A stretch of DNA of 64,000 bases. Source: Chersky-840 sp050011815. Lineage in GTDB: Bacteria > Actinomycetota > Acidimicrobiia > Acidimicrobiales > UBA8190. Position numbers and translations under genes: made by a program. This document shows, piece after piece, positions 51,783 through 59,680 of the stretch. The notes under the pieces were generated by a model. It was not told where the DNA came from, did no database searches, and saw only the letters and a program-made list of their open reading frames with translations. The stretch covers positions 140,184 to 204,183 of the forward strand of contig JBEKIJ010000002.1 in NCBI GenBank assembly GCA_050011815.1, written 5' to 3'. Each line of letters begins with the position of its first letter. The stretch's first letter is position 1.

Positions 51783-52543
51783 CCGGCCGTCCTGCTCGCC
51801 ACCGTCTTCTTGGCGACGGTCTTCCTGGCGACGGTCTTCCTGGCGACAGTCTTCCTGGCGACAGTCTTCGCGATGTCGTGGGAGTCGTGGTCAGCCGCGT
51901 CCGTGGCGCACCACCCGTCGTCGGGCGAATACCGCTTCACCACCTTGGCCGGAGACCCGACGGCGACGCAGTGGTCGGGGAGCTCTCCGGTGACCACCGA
52001 ACCCGCACCCACGGCCACGTTGCGGCCGATGCGGCTCCCGGGCAGCACCACCACCCCGGTCCCCAGCCAACTGCCCGACCCGATGTGCACGCTCGACTCG
52101 ACGGGCCATTGGGCGCCGATGGGGACGTCGGGGTCGCTGTAGACGTGGTTCTGGTCCGTGATGTAGACGTAGGGACCGGTCTGGATGTCGTCGCCGATCT
52201 CGATGCAGAAGTGGCCGACGATGTGGCTGCCCCGTCCGATGAGGGTCCGATCACCGATGGACACCACCGGATCGCTCACCATCTCCTGACCCGGTGCCAT
52301 CCCCGCCGACAGTGACGTGTAGGGGCCGATCATGGTGCCGCTCCCGATGCGGATCCAGCGCTCGTTGAAGATCGCACCGGGCGGAAAGGCGATCAGGCTG
52401 CCTTCGCCGAAAGCGCCGAAGCGCCGGCCCACGGGATGACTGGGCCCGATGCCGCCGAGGTCACAGACCCATCGCCATCCGGTGTCGATGGCGGCCGAGG
52501 CGAGGCGGCGGGCCCACGGGGGCATCTGGCGGGGCGACGGCAC
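51698..52543 (-). CDS. Left-handed beta-helix acyltransferase with basic KTVARK-repeat tail
   Basis: 281 residues. Hexapeptide repeats form a left-handed beta-helix: WIRIGSGTMIGPYTSLSAGM, VSIGDRTLIGRGSHIVGHF, IEIGDDIQTGPYVYITDQNH, SSVHIGSGSWLGTGVVVLPG and SRIGRNVAVGAGSVVTGELP, ending in VAVGSPAKVVKRY, the signature of O-acetyltransferases. The last 60 residues are not part of the fold: a tandem KTVARK repeat (KTVARKTVARKTVAKKTVA) and a Lys/Thr/Ser tail (APKKKKSTTSDSAPPTT). The tail resembles histone H1-like or DNA-binding tails and is not seen in the usual family. The start (GTG 52543 or ATG 52525) is uncertain. The 3' 85 bp overlap the sortase gene antisense. Confidence 0.78.
   Translation of the reverse strand: MPSPRQMPPWARRLASAAIDTGWRWVCDLGGIGPSHPVGRRFGAFGEGSLIAFPPGAIFNERWIRIGSGTMIGPYTSLSAGMAPGQEMVSDPVVSIGDRTLIGRGSHIVGHFCIEIGDDIQTGPYVYITDQNHVYSDPDVPIGAQWPVESSVHIGSGSWLGTGVVVLPGSRIGRNVAVGAGSVVTGELPDHCVAVGSPAKVVKRYSPDDGWCATDAADHDSHDIAKTVARKTVARKTVARKTVAKKTVASRTAGQKLAGSNGLTAPKKKKSTTSDSAPPTT
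51801..51872 (-). repeat. 15-bp tandem repeats coding the KTVAR tail
   Basis: About five copies of a 15-bp unit of the form GTCTTCCTGGCGACG (read on the plus strand) encode KTVAR or KTVAK on the minus strand. Copy-number change would keep the frame. Confidence 0.75.
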
Positions 52544-52589
52544 GCGCCGAACGTACCCGGTGGCACCGGGAGAAAGCCCATCGACGTCG

Positions 52590-53360
52590 TCAATCGGCGC
52601 GTCGGTAGCAGAAGATCTCGACCGTGTAGGGAAGCGATAGCGGGGCCGGGTAGCGCCGGGCCTCGGTCCGTACCTCTTCGAGCAGTCGCTCACGTTCGTC
52701 GTCGTCCATCGCCGCGATGAAACTCACCGAGGCCACGCGCCCGGCCACGCCTTCGACGTCGATGGCCTGGCGCCACGGGGAGCGCAGCTGCGCTTCGGGT
52801 AGGAAGCGAGGTGGCTCACCGTCCCGGCTCTCGAGGACCCGGCGCCACGCGCCGGAGGTTCCCGACGGGGTGTCGCCGCGCCACGGCGCCATGAGCCGGT
52901 GCAGCGCGGCCTGCAGAGGGTCGTGCAGGTCACGGCGGTTCCACACCACCGCCAGGCGCGACCCGGGACGAAGGACGCGATACATCTCGTCGACGGTCTG
53001 CTGGGTGGCGAACCAGTGCAGGGCCTGGGCGACGGTGACAGCGTCGATGGTGGCGGTACCGAGGGGGATGGCCTGGGCCACGCCGGCCACCACCAGGGCT
53101 CCCGGCACCGTGCTCGGAAGGGTGCGGCGCATCCCCTCCACAGGCTCTACGGCGATGACGGTCGCGCCCTGTGCCAACAGCCCGCGCGTGAGCTTCCCCG
53201 TCCCCGCCGCCAGATCGAGGACCCGGTGTCCCGGACCGAGGGCCAGATGGTCGGCCAGCCACGACAGCGCCTCGGGCGGGTACCCGGGCCGGGTCGCCTC
53301 GTACACCGAGGCGGCGCCCGAGAACGCCGTTGCGGTGCTGTGCACTCCGTCGGTGGCCAT
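52590..53360 (-). CDS. Class I SAM-dependent methyltransferase
   Basis: 256 residues. Motif I is VLDLAAGTGKLTRGLLAQGA near 48-67, followed by VIAVEPVEGMRRTLPS (motif II acid), AIPLGTATIDAVTVAQALHW (motif post-II/III) and VDEMYRVLRPGSRLAVVWNR (motif IV-like helix and strand). The Methyltransf_11 pattern and the opening (AFSGAASVYEATRPGYPPEA) match small-molecule methyltransferases of the UbiE/YcgJ group. The ATG at 53360 is the first in-frame start. It is soluble and the substrate is unknown. It lies 46 bp upstream of the acyltransferase gene on the same strand, and no regulatory site is clear. Confidence 0.85.
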   Translation of the reverse strand: MATDGVHSTATAFSGAASVYEATRPGYPPEALSWLADHLALGPGHRVLDLAAGTGKLTRGLLAQGATVIAVEPVEGMRRTLPSTVPGALVVAGVAQAIPLGTATIDAVTVAQALHWFATQQTVDEMYRVLRPGSRLAVVWNRRDLHDPLQAALHRLMAPWRGDTPSGTSGAWRRVLESRDGEPPRFLPEAQLRSPWRQAIDVEGVAGRVASVSFIAAMDDDERERLLEEVRTEARRYPAPLSLPYTVEIFCYRRAD

Positions 53361-53580
53361 GTCCGCTCGTCATAGTCCGTGGAGCGGGCGCCGGACCAGC
53401 CGCCTCGCCAGGGCCTCGTCGCGGTGGCGCCGTGGCCTCGAACGAGGGAAGTAGCCTCACCCCGGACGGACCCCGGACCCCGGACCCACGTTCGGCCGCA
53501 GCCCCACAGACCGGTGCGGAACGAACCACCGACGACGGTCGACACGGCGACCCCGAATTCGGGGATCCCAGGAGGAGCCC

Positions 53581-54942
53581 ATGCCCGACGACATCACCCC
53601 CGAACCGACCGGCGACGTCCCGGGCCAGGAGGGAATCGACGACGCCGGGGTGCCCGAGTCCTGGGATACCGCCACCCAGGCGTCGCCCGCCGCCACCCCC
53701 GCGGGCGACATCACCCAGGCCGTCCCCGTCGACACCACCCGGTCGATGGCCGGGGTCACCCCTCCGACGGGCACGCCCGTCACCGCGGCGGGAGCCGCCG
53801 GGGGCGGAGCGGGAGCCGCCGGGGGCGTGGGCGACGGCACCGGCGGCCGCACCCGGAGCTCGTCGCAGCGGAACTGGATCATCGCCTTGGTGGCGGCCGC
53901 CGTCTTGGTGCTGGGAGCCGGGATCGCCTTGGCGGCGACCTCGAGCGGCGGTGGGGGCAAGAAGGCCGGCCACAACGCCCCCAAGATCCCCGGCCCGACA
54001 TCGACGGCCGCGTCGGGCCCGCTGTGTCCGCTCACCGGGCTCCCGGCCCCAGGGGGCCAGGTGCCGCAGCGTCCCGCGCTGGCCGTGAAGATCGACGACT
54101 ACCCCGACGCCCGGCCCCAGACCGGGCTCAGCAAGGCCGACATCGTCTTCGACGAGCCCGTCGAGGGCGGGATCACGCGCTTCGCGGCGGTGTTCCAGTG
54201 CCAGAGCCCCCCGCTCATCGGGCCCATCCGGTCGGCGCGCGCCGTCGACGTCCAGATCCTCAGCCAGCTGAGCAAGCCCATCCTCGTCCACGTGGGGGGC
54301 ATCAACCCCGTCCTCGATCTGTTGCAGGCCGCCAACCTCACCGACTTCGACCTGCGCACCCACGGGTCGATCGTGCAGAAGGTGCCGGGCCGAGTGGCTC
54401 CCTACGACACCTACATCTCGGCCACCGCGGGGTGGGGCCTCGAGCCCGGCGACTCCACGCCTCCGGCGGCGTTGTTCACCTACTCCTCGACAGCACCGAC
54501 GGGGACACCCATCACCTCCATCCACATCCCCTTCTCGGGCACGAACAACGCCACGTGGACGTGGAACGCAGCCAGTGGTCGCTGGCTGTTGTCCTACAGC
54601 GGCAGCCCCGCCATGACCGACGGGGGGCAGATCGCCACGACCAACATCGTGGTCCAGACCGTGCACGTCACCTACGGGCCCTGGCTCGAGAACAGTGAGG
54701 GCGGGCTCGAGGTGCAGTCGCAGATGACCGGCAGCGGGCCCCTCACGGTGCTCCGCAACGGCGTCGCTATTACCGGGACGTGGAAACGCGCCGCGGTGGA
54801 CGACCCCACGATCCTGACCGCGGCCGATGGATCGACCATCGCCCTGCAACCCGGGCAGACGTGGGTGGAGATCGTGCCCTCGACGGTGGCGGTCACGACC
54901 AACGTCGTCGGCGCGGGTGGATCGGCCACCACCTCTCCCTGA
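53581..54942 (+). CDS. DUF3048 (YerB-like) membrane-anchored protein
   Basis: 453 residues. A disordered, acidic and then Gly/Ala-rich N-terminus leads to a single membrane segment (WIIALVAAAVLVLGAGIALA). The extracytoplasmic part has PLCPLTGLPAPGGQVPQRPA, ALAVKIDDYPDARPQTGLSK and ADIVFDEPVEGGITRFAAVF, then IGPIRSARAVDVQIL, the standard DUF3048 signature, and a second half with MTDGGQIATTNIVVQTVHVT and VTGSGPLTVLRNG-like strands. The function is unknown in the family. AGGAGC precedes the ATG by 6 bases. It is divergent from the methyltransferase and converges on recA. Confidence 0.85.
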   Translation: MPDDITPEPTGDVPGQEGIDDAGVPESWDTATQASPAATPAGDITQAVPVDTTRSMAGVTPPTGTPVTAAGAAGGGAGAAGGVGDGTGGRTRSSSQRNWIIALVAAAVLVLGAGIALAATSSGGGGKKAGHNAPKIPGPTSTAASGPLCPLTGLPAPGGQVPQRPALAVKIDDYPDARPQTGLSKADIVFDEPVEGGITRFAAVFQCQSPPLIGPIRSARAVDVQILSQLSKPILVHVGGINPVLDLLQAANLTDFDLRTHGSIVQKVPGRVAPYDTYISATAGWGLEPGDSTPPAALFTYSSTAPTGTPITSIHIPFSGTNNATWTWNAASGRWLLSYSGSPAMTDGGQIATTNIVVQTVHVTYGPWLENSEGGLEVQSQMTGSGPLTVLRNGVAITGTWKRAAVDDPTILTAADGSTIALQPGQTWVEIVPSTVAVTTNVVGAGGSATTSP

Positions 54943-55021
54943 GGTCCCGAGCCACCCCATGCAACGGGCCGGGTCGCCCGACGGCAACCCGGCCCGCGAA
55001 TGCGCCCGACGAGATGGCGGG

Positions 55022-56068
55022 TCAGTCCACCGCCACGGGAGCGTTCTCCTCTTCGATGGCACCGACCGTGGCCCCCGCGGGCAGGATGGTGCCGGCCAGC
55101 TGCGAGCGGATGCGCTCGTTGATCTCGATCATCAGCTGGGGCGTCTCCACCAGGAACTGCTTGGCGTTCTCGCGCCCCTGGCCGAGCTGCTCACCTTCGT
55201 AGGTGAACCACGCGCCGGACTTCTTGATGAGGCCGAGCTCCACACCCACGTCGAGGAGCGACCCCTCTCGGCTGATGCCCCGGCCGTACATGATGTCGAA
55301 CTCGGCCTGCTTGAACGGCGAGCTGACCTTGTTCTTGACGACCTTCACCCGGGTGCGGCTGCCGACGACCTCTGCACCGTCCTTGATCTGCTCGATCCGG
55401 CGGATGTCGAGGCGCACCGAGGAATAGAACTTGAGCGCCCGACCCCCCGAGGTGACCTCGGGCGATCCGTACATCACGCCGATCTTCTCGCGGAGCTGGT
55501 TGATGAACACGGCGATGGTATTGGTCTTCGAGAGCGTGCCGGTGAGCTTGCGCAGTGCCTGGGACATCAGTCGGGCCTGCAGCCCGGGGTGGCTGTCGCC
55601 CATGTCCCCCTCGATCTCGGCGCGCGGCGTGAGCGCCGCCACCGAGTCGATGACCAGGACGTCGAGCGCGCCCGAACGGATGAGCATGTCGGCGATCTCG
55701 AGAGCCTGCTCCCCGGTGTCGGGCTGGGAGATGAGCAGGTCGTCGACGTTCACGCCGATGGCGCCGGCGTACACCGGGTCCATGGCGTGCTCGGCGTCGA
55801 TGTAGGCGGCGATCCCGCCGTTGCGCTGGGCCTCGGCCACCACGTGCATGGCGAGGGTCGACTTGCCCGATGACTCGGGGCCGTAGATCTCCACGATGCG
55901 TCCCCGCGGGAGACCGCCGATCCCGAGCGCCAGGTCGAGCGCCAACGCCCCGGTGGAGATCGACTCGATCTCCAAGTTGAGGTTCTCCCCCATCCGCATG
56001 ACCGAGCCCTTGCCGAATTGCTTGTCGATCTGGCTCAGCGCCATGTCGAGCGCTTTGTCACGTTCCAT
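55022..56068 (-). CDS. recA: RecA recombinase
   Basis: 348 residues, the usual length. Walker A GPESSGKST is at 63-71, Walker B-like VLVIDSVAALTPRAEIEGD follows, then loop L1 (MGDSHPGLQARLMSQALRKL), NTIAVFINQLREKIGVMYGS and loop L2 (GSPEVTSGGRALKFYSSVRL). The acidic C-terminus (EEENAPVAVD) is present. It mediates strand exchange and cleaves LexA during SOS. The LexA box 131 bp upstream explains damage control. No recX gene follows on the minus strand; the next gene downstream is convergent DUF3048. The ATG start and length agree with the family. Confidence 0.97.
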   Translation of the reverse strand: MERDKALDMALSQIDKQFGKGSVMRMGENLNLEIESISTGALALDLALGIGGLPRGRIVEIYGPESSGKSTLAMHVVAEAQRNGGIAAYIDAEHAMDPVYAGAIGVNVDDLLISQPDTGEQALEIADMLIRSGALDVLVIDSVAALTPRAEIEGDMGDSHPGLQARLMSQALRKLTGTLSKTNTIAVFINQLREKIGVMYGSPEVTSGGRALKFYSSVRLDIRRIEQIKDGAEVVGSRTRVKVVKNKVSSPFKQAEFDIMYGRGISREGSLLDVGVELGLIKKSGAWFTYEGEQLGQGRENAKQFLVETPQLMIEINERIRSQLAGTILPAGATVGAIEEENAPVAVD

Positions 56069-56198
56069 AAGTCCGATGCCTCTCTTCGCTTGATTGAACC
56101 GGCTACGTCGCTCCGACCCGACCGACTGACCCGACCGACCCTACGAACGGGGTGTGACATCGCCCGGCGGTGATCACCGAACAGCAGCAGTGTAGTTA

Positions 56199-56212
56199 CG
56201 AACACCTGTTCG
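56199..56212. promoter_or_regulatory. LexA (SOS) box
   Basis: CGAACACCTGTTCG at 56199-56212 matches the Gram-positive/actinobacterial SOS box (CGAAC-N4-GTTCG), a perfect dyad. It lies 131 bp upstream of the recA start codon and just before the thpR gene, so damage-inducible control of recA through LexA is expected. Confidence 0.75.
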
Positions 56213-56293
56213 GTGGGGGATTTCCCCGACGGCTTTGCACCGGAACCTGGGGTTCGTGTGCAAAGCCCTCCCCGACTTCCCCGACCCCGCGCC

Positions 56294-56827
56294 TCACCCC
56301 ACCGGCGACAGGGAGACGGTGCTCACGGTGTGGTAGCGGGCCCCGCCCCGTCCCAGCTCCGAGGACACCAATTCGAAGGCCCGCACCTGCCAGGTGGCGG
56401 CCACCGAGGCTCCCGCCAGGCTGGCCGGTCCCCGGGCCCGGCCCCGCGCCCGGGCCAGGGTGAGATGCCCCGAGAACCGGTGGTCGTCGCCATCCCCACC
56501 CCAGGGCGCGGTGGCGTCGAGCACCGCCCCGGCCAGCCCGTCGAGGCCCCGCACCGGGACCTGGAGCACTTGGCGACCCGGGAACCAGGCCGTCGTCGGC
56601 CCGAGGGCGGCCCGCACCCCGGTGGCGCCGGCGGCGCGCACCATCTCGGGAACCACGCGCAACGCCTCGGCCACGGGCCCCGGATCACGGACCTCACCCA
56701 GGAACCGCAGTGTCACGTGCCACTGCAACTCCGTCGTCCACCGCAGGTCGGCCACATCGGGGCGGTCGATGCCGAGCAACATCTCGACGACACTCTCCGG
56801 AGGCCACACCGCCACGAACAGGCGCAC
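56294..56827 (-). CDS. thpR: RNA 2',3'-cyclic phosphodiesterase ThpR (2H family)
   Basis: 177 residues from a GTG at 56827. The two HxT motifs of the 2H family are present: WHVTLRFLG with His37 and Thr39, and FSGHLTLARARG with His121 and Thr123. The opening (RLFVAVWPPESVVEMLLGID) and ELVSSELGRGGARYHTV tail are typical. The enzyme hydrolyses 2',3'-cyclic phosphates and in related proteins acts on ADP-ribose 1'',2''-cyclic phosphate. An ATG at 56866 is excluded because the divergent macrodomain gene starts at 56865. It lies 225 bp upstream of recA on the same strand, with the SOS box between. Confidence 0.88.
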   Translation of the reverse strand: MRLFVAVWPPESVVEMLLGIDRPDVADLRWTTELQWHVTLRFLGEVRDPGPVAEALRVVPEMVRAAGATGVRAALGPTTAWFPGRQVLQVPVRGLDGLAGAVLDATAPWGGDGDDHRFSGHLTLARARGRARGPASLAGASVAATWQVRAFELVSSELGRGGARYHTVSTVSLSPVG

Positions 56828-56864
56828 ACCACCCAGTGTCGTCGATGGGCGAGGATTTGGGTTC

Positions 56865-57371
56865 ATGGGCATTCCCGCCATCGAGGCCGTGCTCGGCGAC
56901 ATCACCGCCCAGGACACCGACGCCATCGTGAACGCCGCCAACCGGCACCTGGCGGGGGGCGGCGGTGTGGACGGCGCCGTCCATCGCGCCGCCGGGGCCC
57001 GCCAACTGCGCTCGTCGTGCGCGGCGCTCGGAGGGTGCGATCCCGGAGACGCCAAGGCAACCGAGGCCTTCGCCCTCCGGGCCCGCTGGATCATCCACAC
57101 CGTCGGCCCGGTTTGGGGAGGGGGGACGCGTGGCGAGCCCGAGGTCCTGGCGTCGTGCTATCGCCGCTCGCTCGAGGTCGCCGACGGGCTCGGGGCCCGG
57201 TCCGTGGCCTTTCCGGCCATCTCCACCGGCGTCTACGGCTATCCGGCCGATCAGGCCGCCCGAGTGGCGGTGTCCACCATCGCGACCTGCGACACCGCCG
57301 TGGGGCTCGTGAGGCTGGTGGCCTTCGACGCCGCCACCCGCGACCTCTATGTGTCGTTACTCGCCGGCTGA
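56865..57371 (+). CDS. Macrodomain protein (O-acetyl-ADP-ribose deacetylase / ADP-ribose-1''-phosphatase type)
   Basis: 168 residues, a single macrodomain. The first strand and acid (IEAVLGDITAQDTDAIVNAA), the NAANRHLAGGGGVDGAVH loop and the AFPAISTGVYGYPADQAARV loop are the three ligand-binding motifs, all intact. TVGPVWGGG and VGLVRLVAFDAATRDLYVSL complete the fold. The family removes acetyl or phosphate from ADP-ribose derivatives. GGGCGAGG lies about 8 bases before the ATG at 56865. It is divergent from thpR with 37 bp between start codons. It could process the product of ThpR on ADP-ribose cyclic phosphate, which is inference. Confidence 0.87.
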   Translation: MGIPAIEAVLGDITAQDTDAIVNAANRHLAGGGGVDGAVHRAAGARQLRSSCAALGGCDPGDAKATEAFALRARWIIHTVGPVWGGGTRGEPEVLASCYRRSLEVADGLGARSVAFPAISTGVYGYPADQAARVAVSTIATCDTAVGLVRLVAFDAATRDLYVSLLAG

Positions 57372-57400
57372 GCACCCACCCCGGCGCGCCGGCTCCGGGG

Positions 57401-58201
57401 TCACGCCGCCTGGCGTTCGAAGTGCATCAGGGTCAGTTCGCTCTTGTGGAACTTGACGACCCGATCGAGGTGCCTGGTGATCGGCAAGGTCCGCTCCTCG
57501 ATCGCCATGTGGAGCTTCGAGAACGGCTCACCTTCGGACGCCGTTCTGCCCCGATCCAGGAACCGGGACAACAACACGAAGGTCAGGTGACTGACAAAGG
57601 TCTCTTGGATCTGGGTGTCGACGAGGGTGAATCCGTGGCGGGCACAGGCATCGGCGTACCACTTGACGGGACGTCCGAAGAAGTTCTGATAGTCACCCTC
57701 GGCCGTGGTCCTCGCACCGTCGTGGGGCTTTGTGTCCGAGGTGTCCTCGAACAGGAAGACCTCGCCCCCGCTCACCCGACAGATCTCCTCGATCAGGGTG
57801 GCGCGCGCCGCGTCGGGATTGTGCTGTAACACCGTGACCGTGGTGACCACGTCGAACTCCTTGTCGGAGAACGGCAGATGTGCCCCGTCGACCTGGACGA
57901 CCTCGGCGGCATCGCCGATCCTCTGTCTGGACAACGCCACCATCTCGCTCGCCACGTCACAGCCCACCAGCCGTCCGGGATGCATCGAAGCGATCCCGGA
58001 CAGGTTCCGACCCGCCCCGCAGCCCACCTCGAGCACCGAGTGACCCTCGATCGGCACCTGAGGCAGGAACTTGGTGGAGAACAAGTCCGCCTTGTACCGG
58101 TAGTAGGGGGCGTCGTCGCCGGCGAGCAGATTGTCATCGGACCGACCCCGGATCTGATCGCCCACACTCGACCAGTGGCGGTCCTTGTCATAGTCAGGCA
58201 C
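57401..58201 (-). CDS. Class I SAM-dependent methyltransferase
   Basis: 266 residues from a GTG at 58201, placed after GGGGAGAG; a GTG at 58210 touches the ribosome binding site and is less likely. Motif I is VLEVGCGAGRNLSGIASMHP, then LVGCDVASEMVALSRQRIGD, AEVVQVDGAHLPFSDKEFDV and VTTVTVLQHNPDAARATLIE. A Methyltransf_11-type core is followed by a segment with a possible substrate-binding role (GDYQNFFGRPVKWYADACAR) and a helical C-terminus (LPITRHLDRVVKFHKSELTL). It is cytoplasmic with an unknown substrate. It lies between cinA and the macrodomain gene, converging on the latter. Confidence 0.82.
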   Translation of the reverse strand: MPDYDKDRHWSSVGDQIRGRSDDNLLAGDDAPYYRYKADLFSTKFLPQVPIEGHSVLEVGCGAGRNLSGIASMHPGRLVGCDVASEMVALSRQRIGDAAEVVQVDGAHLPFSDKEFDVVTTVTVLQHNPDAARATLIEEICRVSGGEVFLFEDTSDTKPHDGARTTAEGDYQNFFGRPVKWYADACARHGFTLVDTQIQETFVSHLTFVLLSRFLDRGRTASEGEPFSKLHMAIEERTLPITRHLDRVVKFHKSELTLMHFERQAA

Positions 58202-58405
58202 AGCACCCACCTCTCCCCGTTCTCCGCTCCGCCCGCGCCCGGTAGCGGGCGGGGGTGTGCATCAGAGTCGTGCGGGGACCGGGCACTGACTGTGAAGACG
58301 CGGTGATACCCGTCGAGCCGCACCGGGCATCGGTTTGGCCGAACGCTATCGGACCGACGCCACGGCCGTGCACAACGGTCGAACAACCGACGAACCCGAA
58401 GACCT

Positions 58406-59680
58406 TCACCTCTGAGGCGCCGCCGGCGCCGTTGCCTCGGCCATGAGCCGACGTCGCAACAGGTCGAGCGCAGAGATCGCCGCGTACTGGCGGACCCGCT
58501 CACGATCACCGGGAAGGTGGAACACGAGGGATTCGGCCTCCTGGCCCGGCAGTTCCAGGCCCACCATGACCGTCCCCGGCGCCACGCCCTCTTGTTCGTC
58601 GGGACCGGCCACGCCGGTGAGGGCGAGGCCCACGTCCGCCCCGAGGACGCGGCGGGCCCCGGCCGCCATGGCGCGTGCTGCGGGCTCGGTCACCACCGGG
58701 CCCCGAGGCACGCCCAGGACGCTGTACTTGACCTCCGACGCGTAGCTCACCACCGAGCCCCGAAACCACTGGCTCGAGCCGGGAACCCCCACGAGCCGCG
58801 ACGCCACCAGACCTCCGGTGAGCGATTCGGCCAGCCCCAAGGTGAGGCCCTGCTCCACGAGCAGCGTGGCCACGGCCGCCTCCATGCTCGTGTCGTCGAT
58901 GCCGAACACAGCCTCGCCCACGAGCGCCCGCACCTCGGCCTCCTCGGCGTCGAGCAGCGCCGCGGTCTGCGCCGCGTCCGGCGCCTTGGCGGTGATTCGC
59001 ACCTTGATCCCCTCGATCCCGCTGGCCAGGAAGGCGATGGTGGCGCCACCGCCGGTGTCGAGGGCCTCGATGCGCGGCGCCAGCAGCTCGCCGAGCCCCG
59101 ACTCGCTCATTCCCCAGGTCCGCACCGTGCGGCTCATGATCACCGCCGCTTCGCCGGCCACGTCGGCCCGGCCCCGGAGGTCGGGGAGCACGGCCCGGTT
59201 GAACATCTCGACGAGCTCGTAGGGCACGCCCGGAAGCGCGTAGACCACCTTGTGGCCGACGGGGCAGATGAGCCCGGGTGCGGTCCCCAACTGCTGGGGG
59301 ATCGGGACGGCACCGACGGGCACGTCGGCTTGTCGGCCGTTGCTCTCGGGCATGTCGCGGCCGCGGGAGCTGAACATCTCGGCGATGCGCGTCACGATGG
59401 CGGGGTCGCGCACGAGGGGCACGTTCATGACCTCGGCGATGGCGTCGCGGGTGATGTCGTCGTGGGTGGGCCCGAGGCCACCGCACACCACCACGCCGTC
59501 GCTGCGGGCCAGCGCCGTGCGCAGGGCGAGCACGATGCGGGCTTGGTTGTCACCCACCGCCTGGTGAAAGTGCGAGTCGATGCCCGCCAGCGCCAGCTGC
59601 TCTCCCATCCACGCCGAGTTGGTGTCGGCGATCTGGCCCAGGAGCAGCTCGGTGCCGACGGCCAGCACCTCGATCCTCAC
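58406..59680 (-). CDS. cinA: CinA family competence/damage-inducible protein (NMN deamidase-like)
   Basis: 424 residues. The N-terminal MoaB/MogA-like domain (VRIEVLAVGTELLLGQIADT, VVVCGGLGPTHDDITRDAIA, VVYALPGVPYELVEMFNRAV) is followed by the C-terminal CinA amidase domain: LAESLTGGLVASRLVGVPGS and VVSYASEVKYSVLGVPRGP, with DVGLALTGVAGPDEQEGVAP. The full-length fusion is the usual form; C-terminal domains have NMN amidohydrolase activity. The GTG at 59680 overlaps the pgsA stop by 4 bp. It belongs to the rimO-pgsA-cinA block that precedes recA in many actinobacteria. Confidence 0.93.
   Translation of the reverse strand: MRIEVLAVGTELLLGQIADTNSAWMGEQLALAGIDSHFHQAVGDNQARIVLALRTALARSDGVVVCGGLGPTHDDITRDAIAEVMNVPLVRDPAIVTRIAEMFSSRGRDMPESNGRQADVPVGAVPIPQQLGTAPGLICPVGHKVVYALPGVPYELVEMFNRAVLPDLRGRADVAGEAAVIMSRTVRTWGMSESGLGELLAPRIEALDTGGGATIAFLASGIEGIKVRITAKAPDAAQTAALLDAEEAEVRALVGEAVFGIDDTSMEAAVATLLVEQGLTLGLAESLTGGLVASRLVGVPGSSQWFRGSVVSYASEVKYSVLGVPRGPVVTEPAARAMAAGARRVLGADVGLALTGVAGPDEQEGVAPGTVMVGLELPGQEAESLVFHLPGDRERVRQYAAISALDLLRRRLMAEATAPAAPQR

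Noticed and set aside
51801..51872. 15-bp tandem repeat as a possible regulatory satellite
   Set aside because: It lies inside the acyltransferase frame and codes KTVAR/KTVAK; a coding origin explains it.
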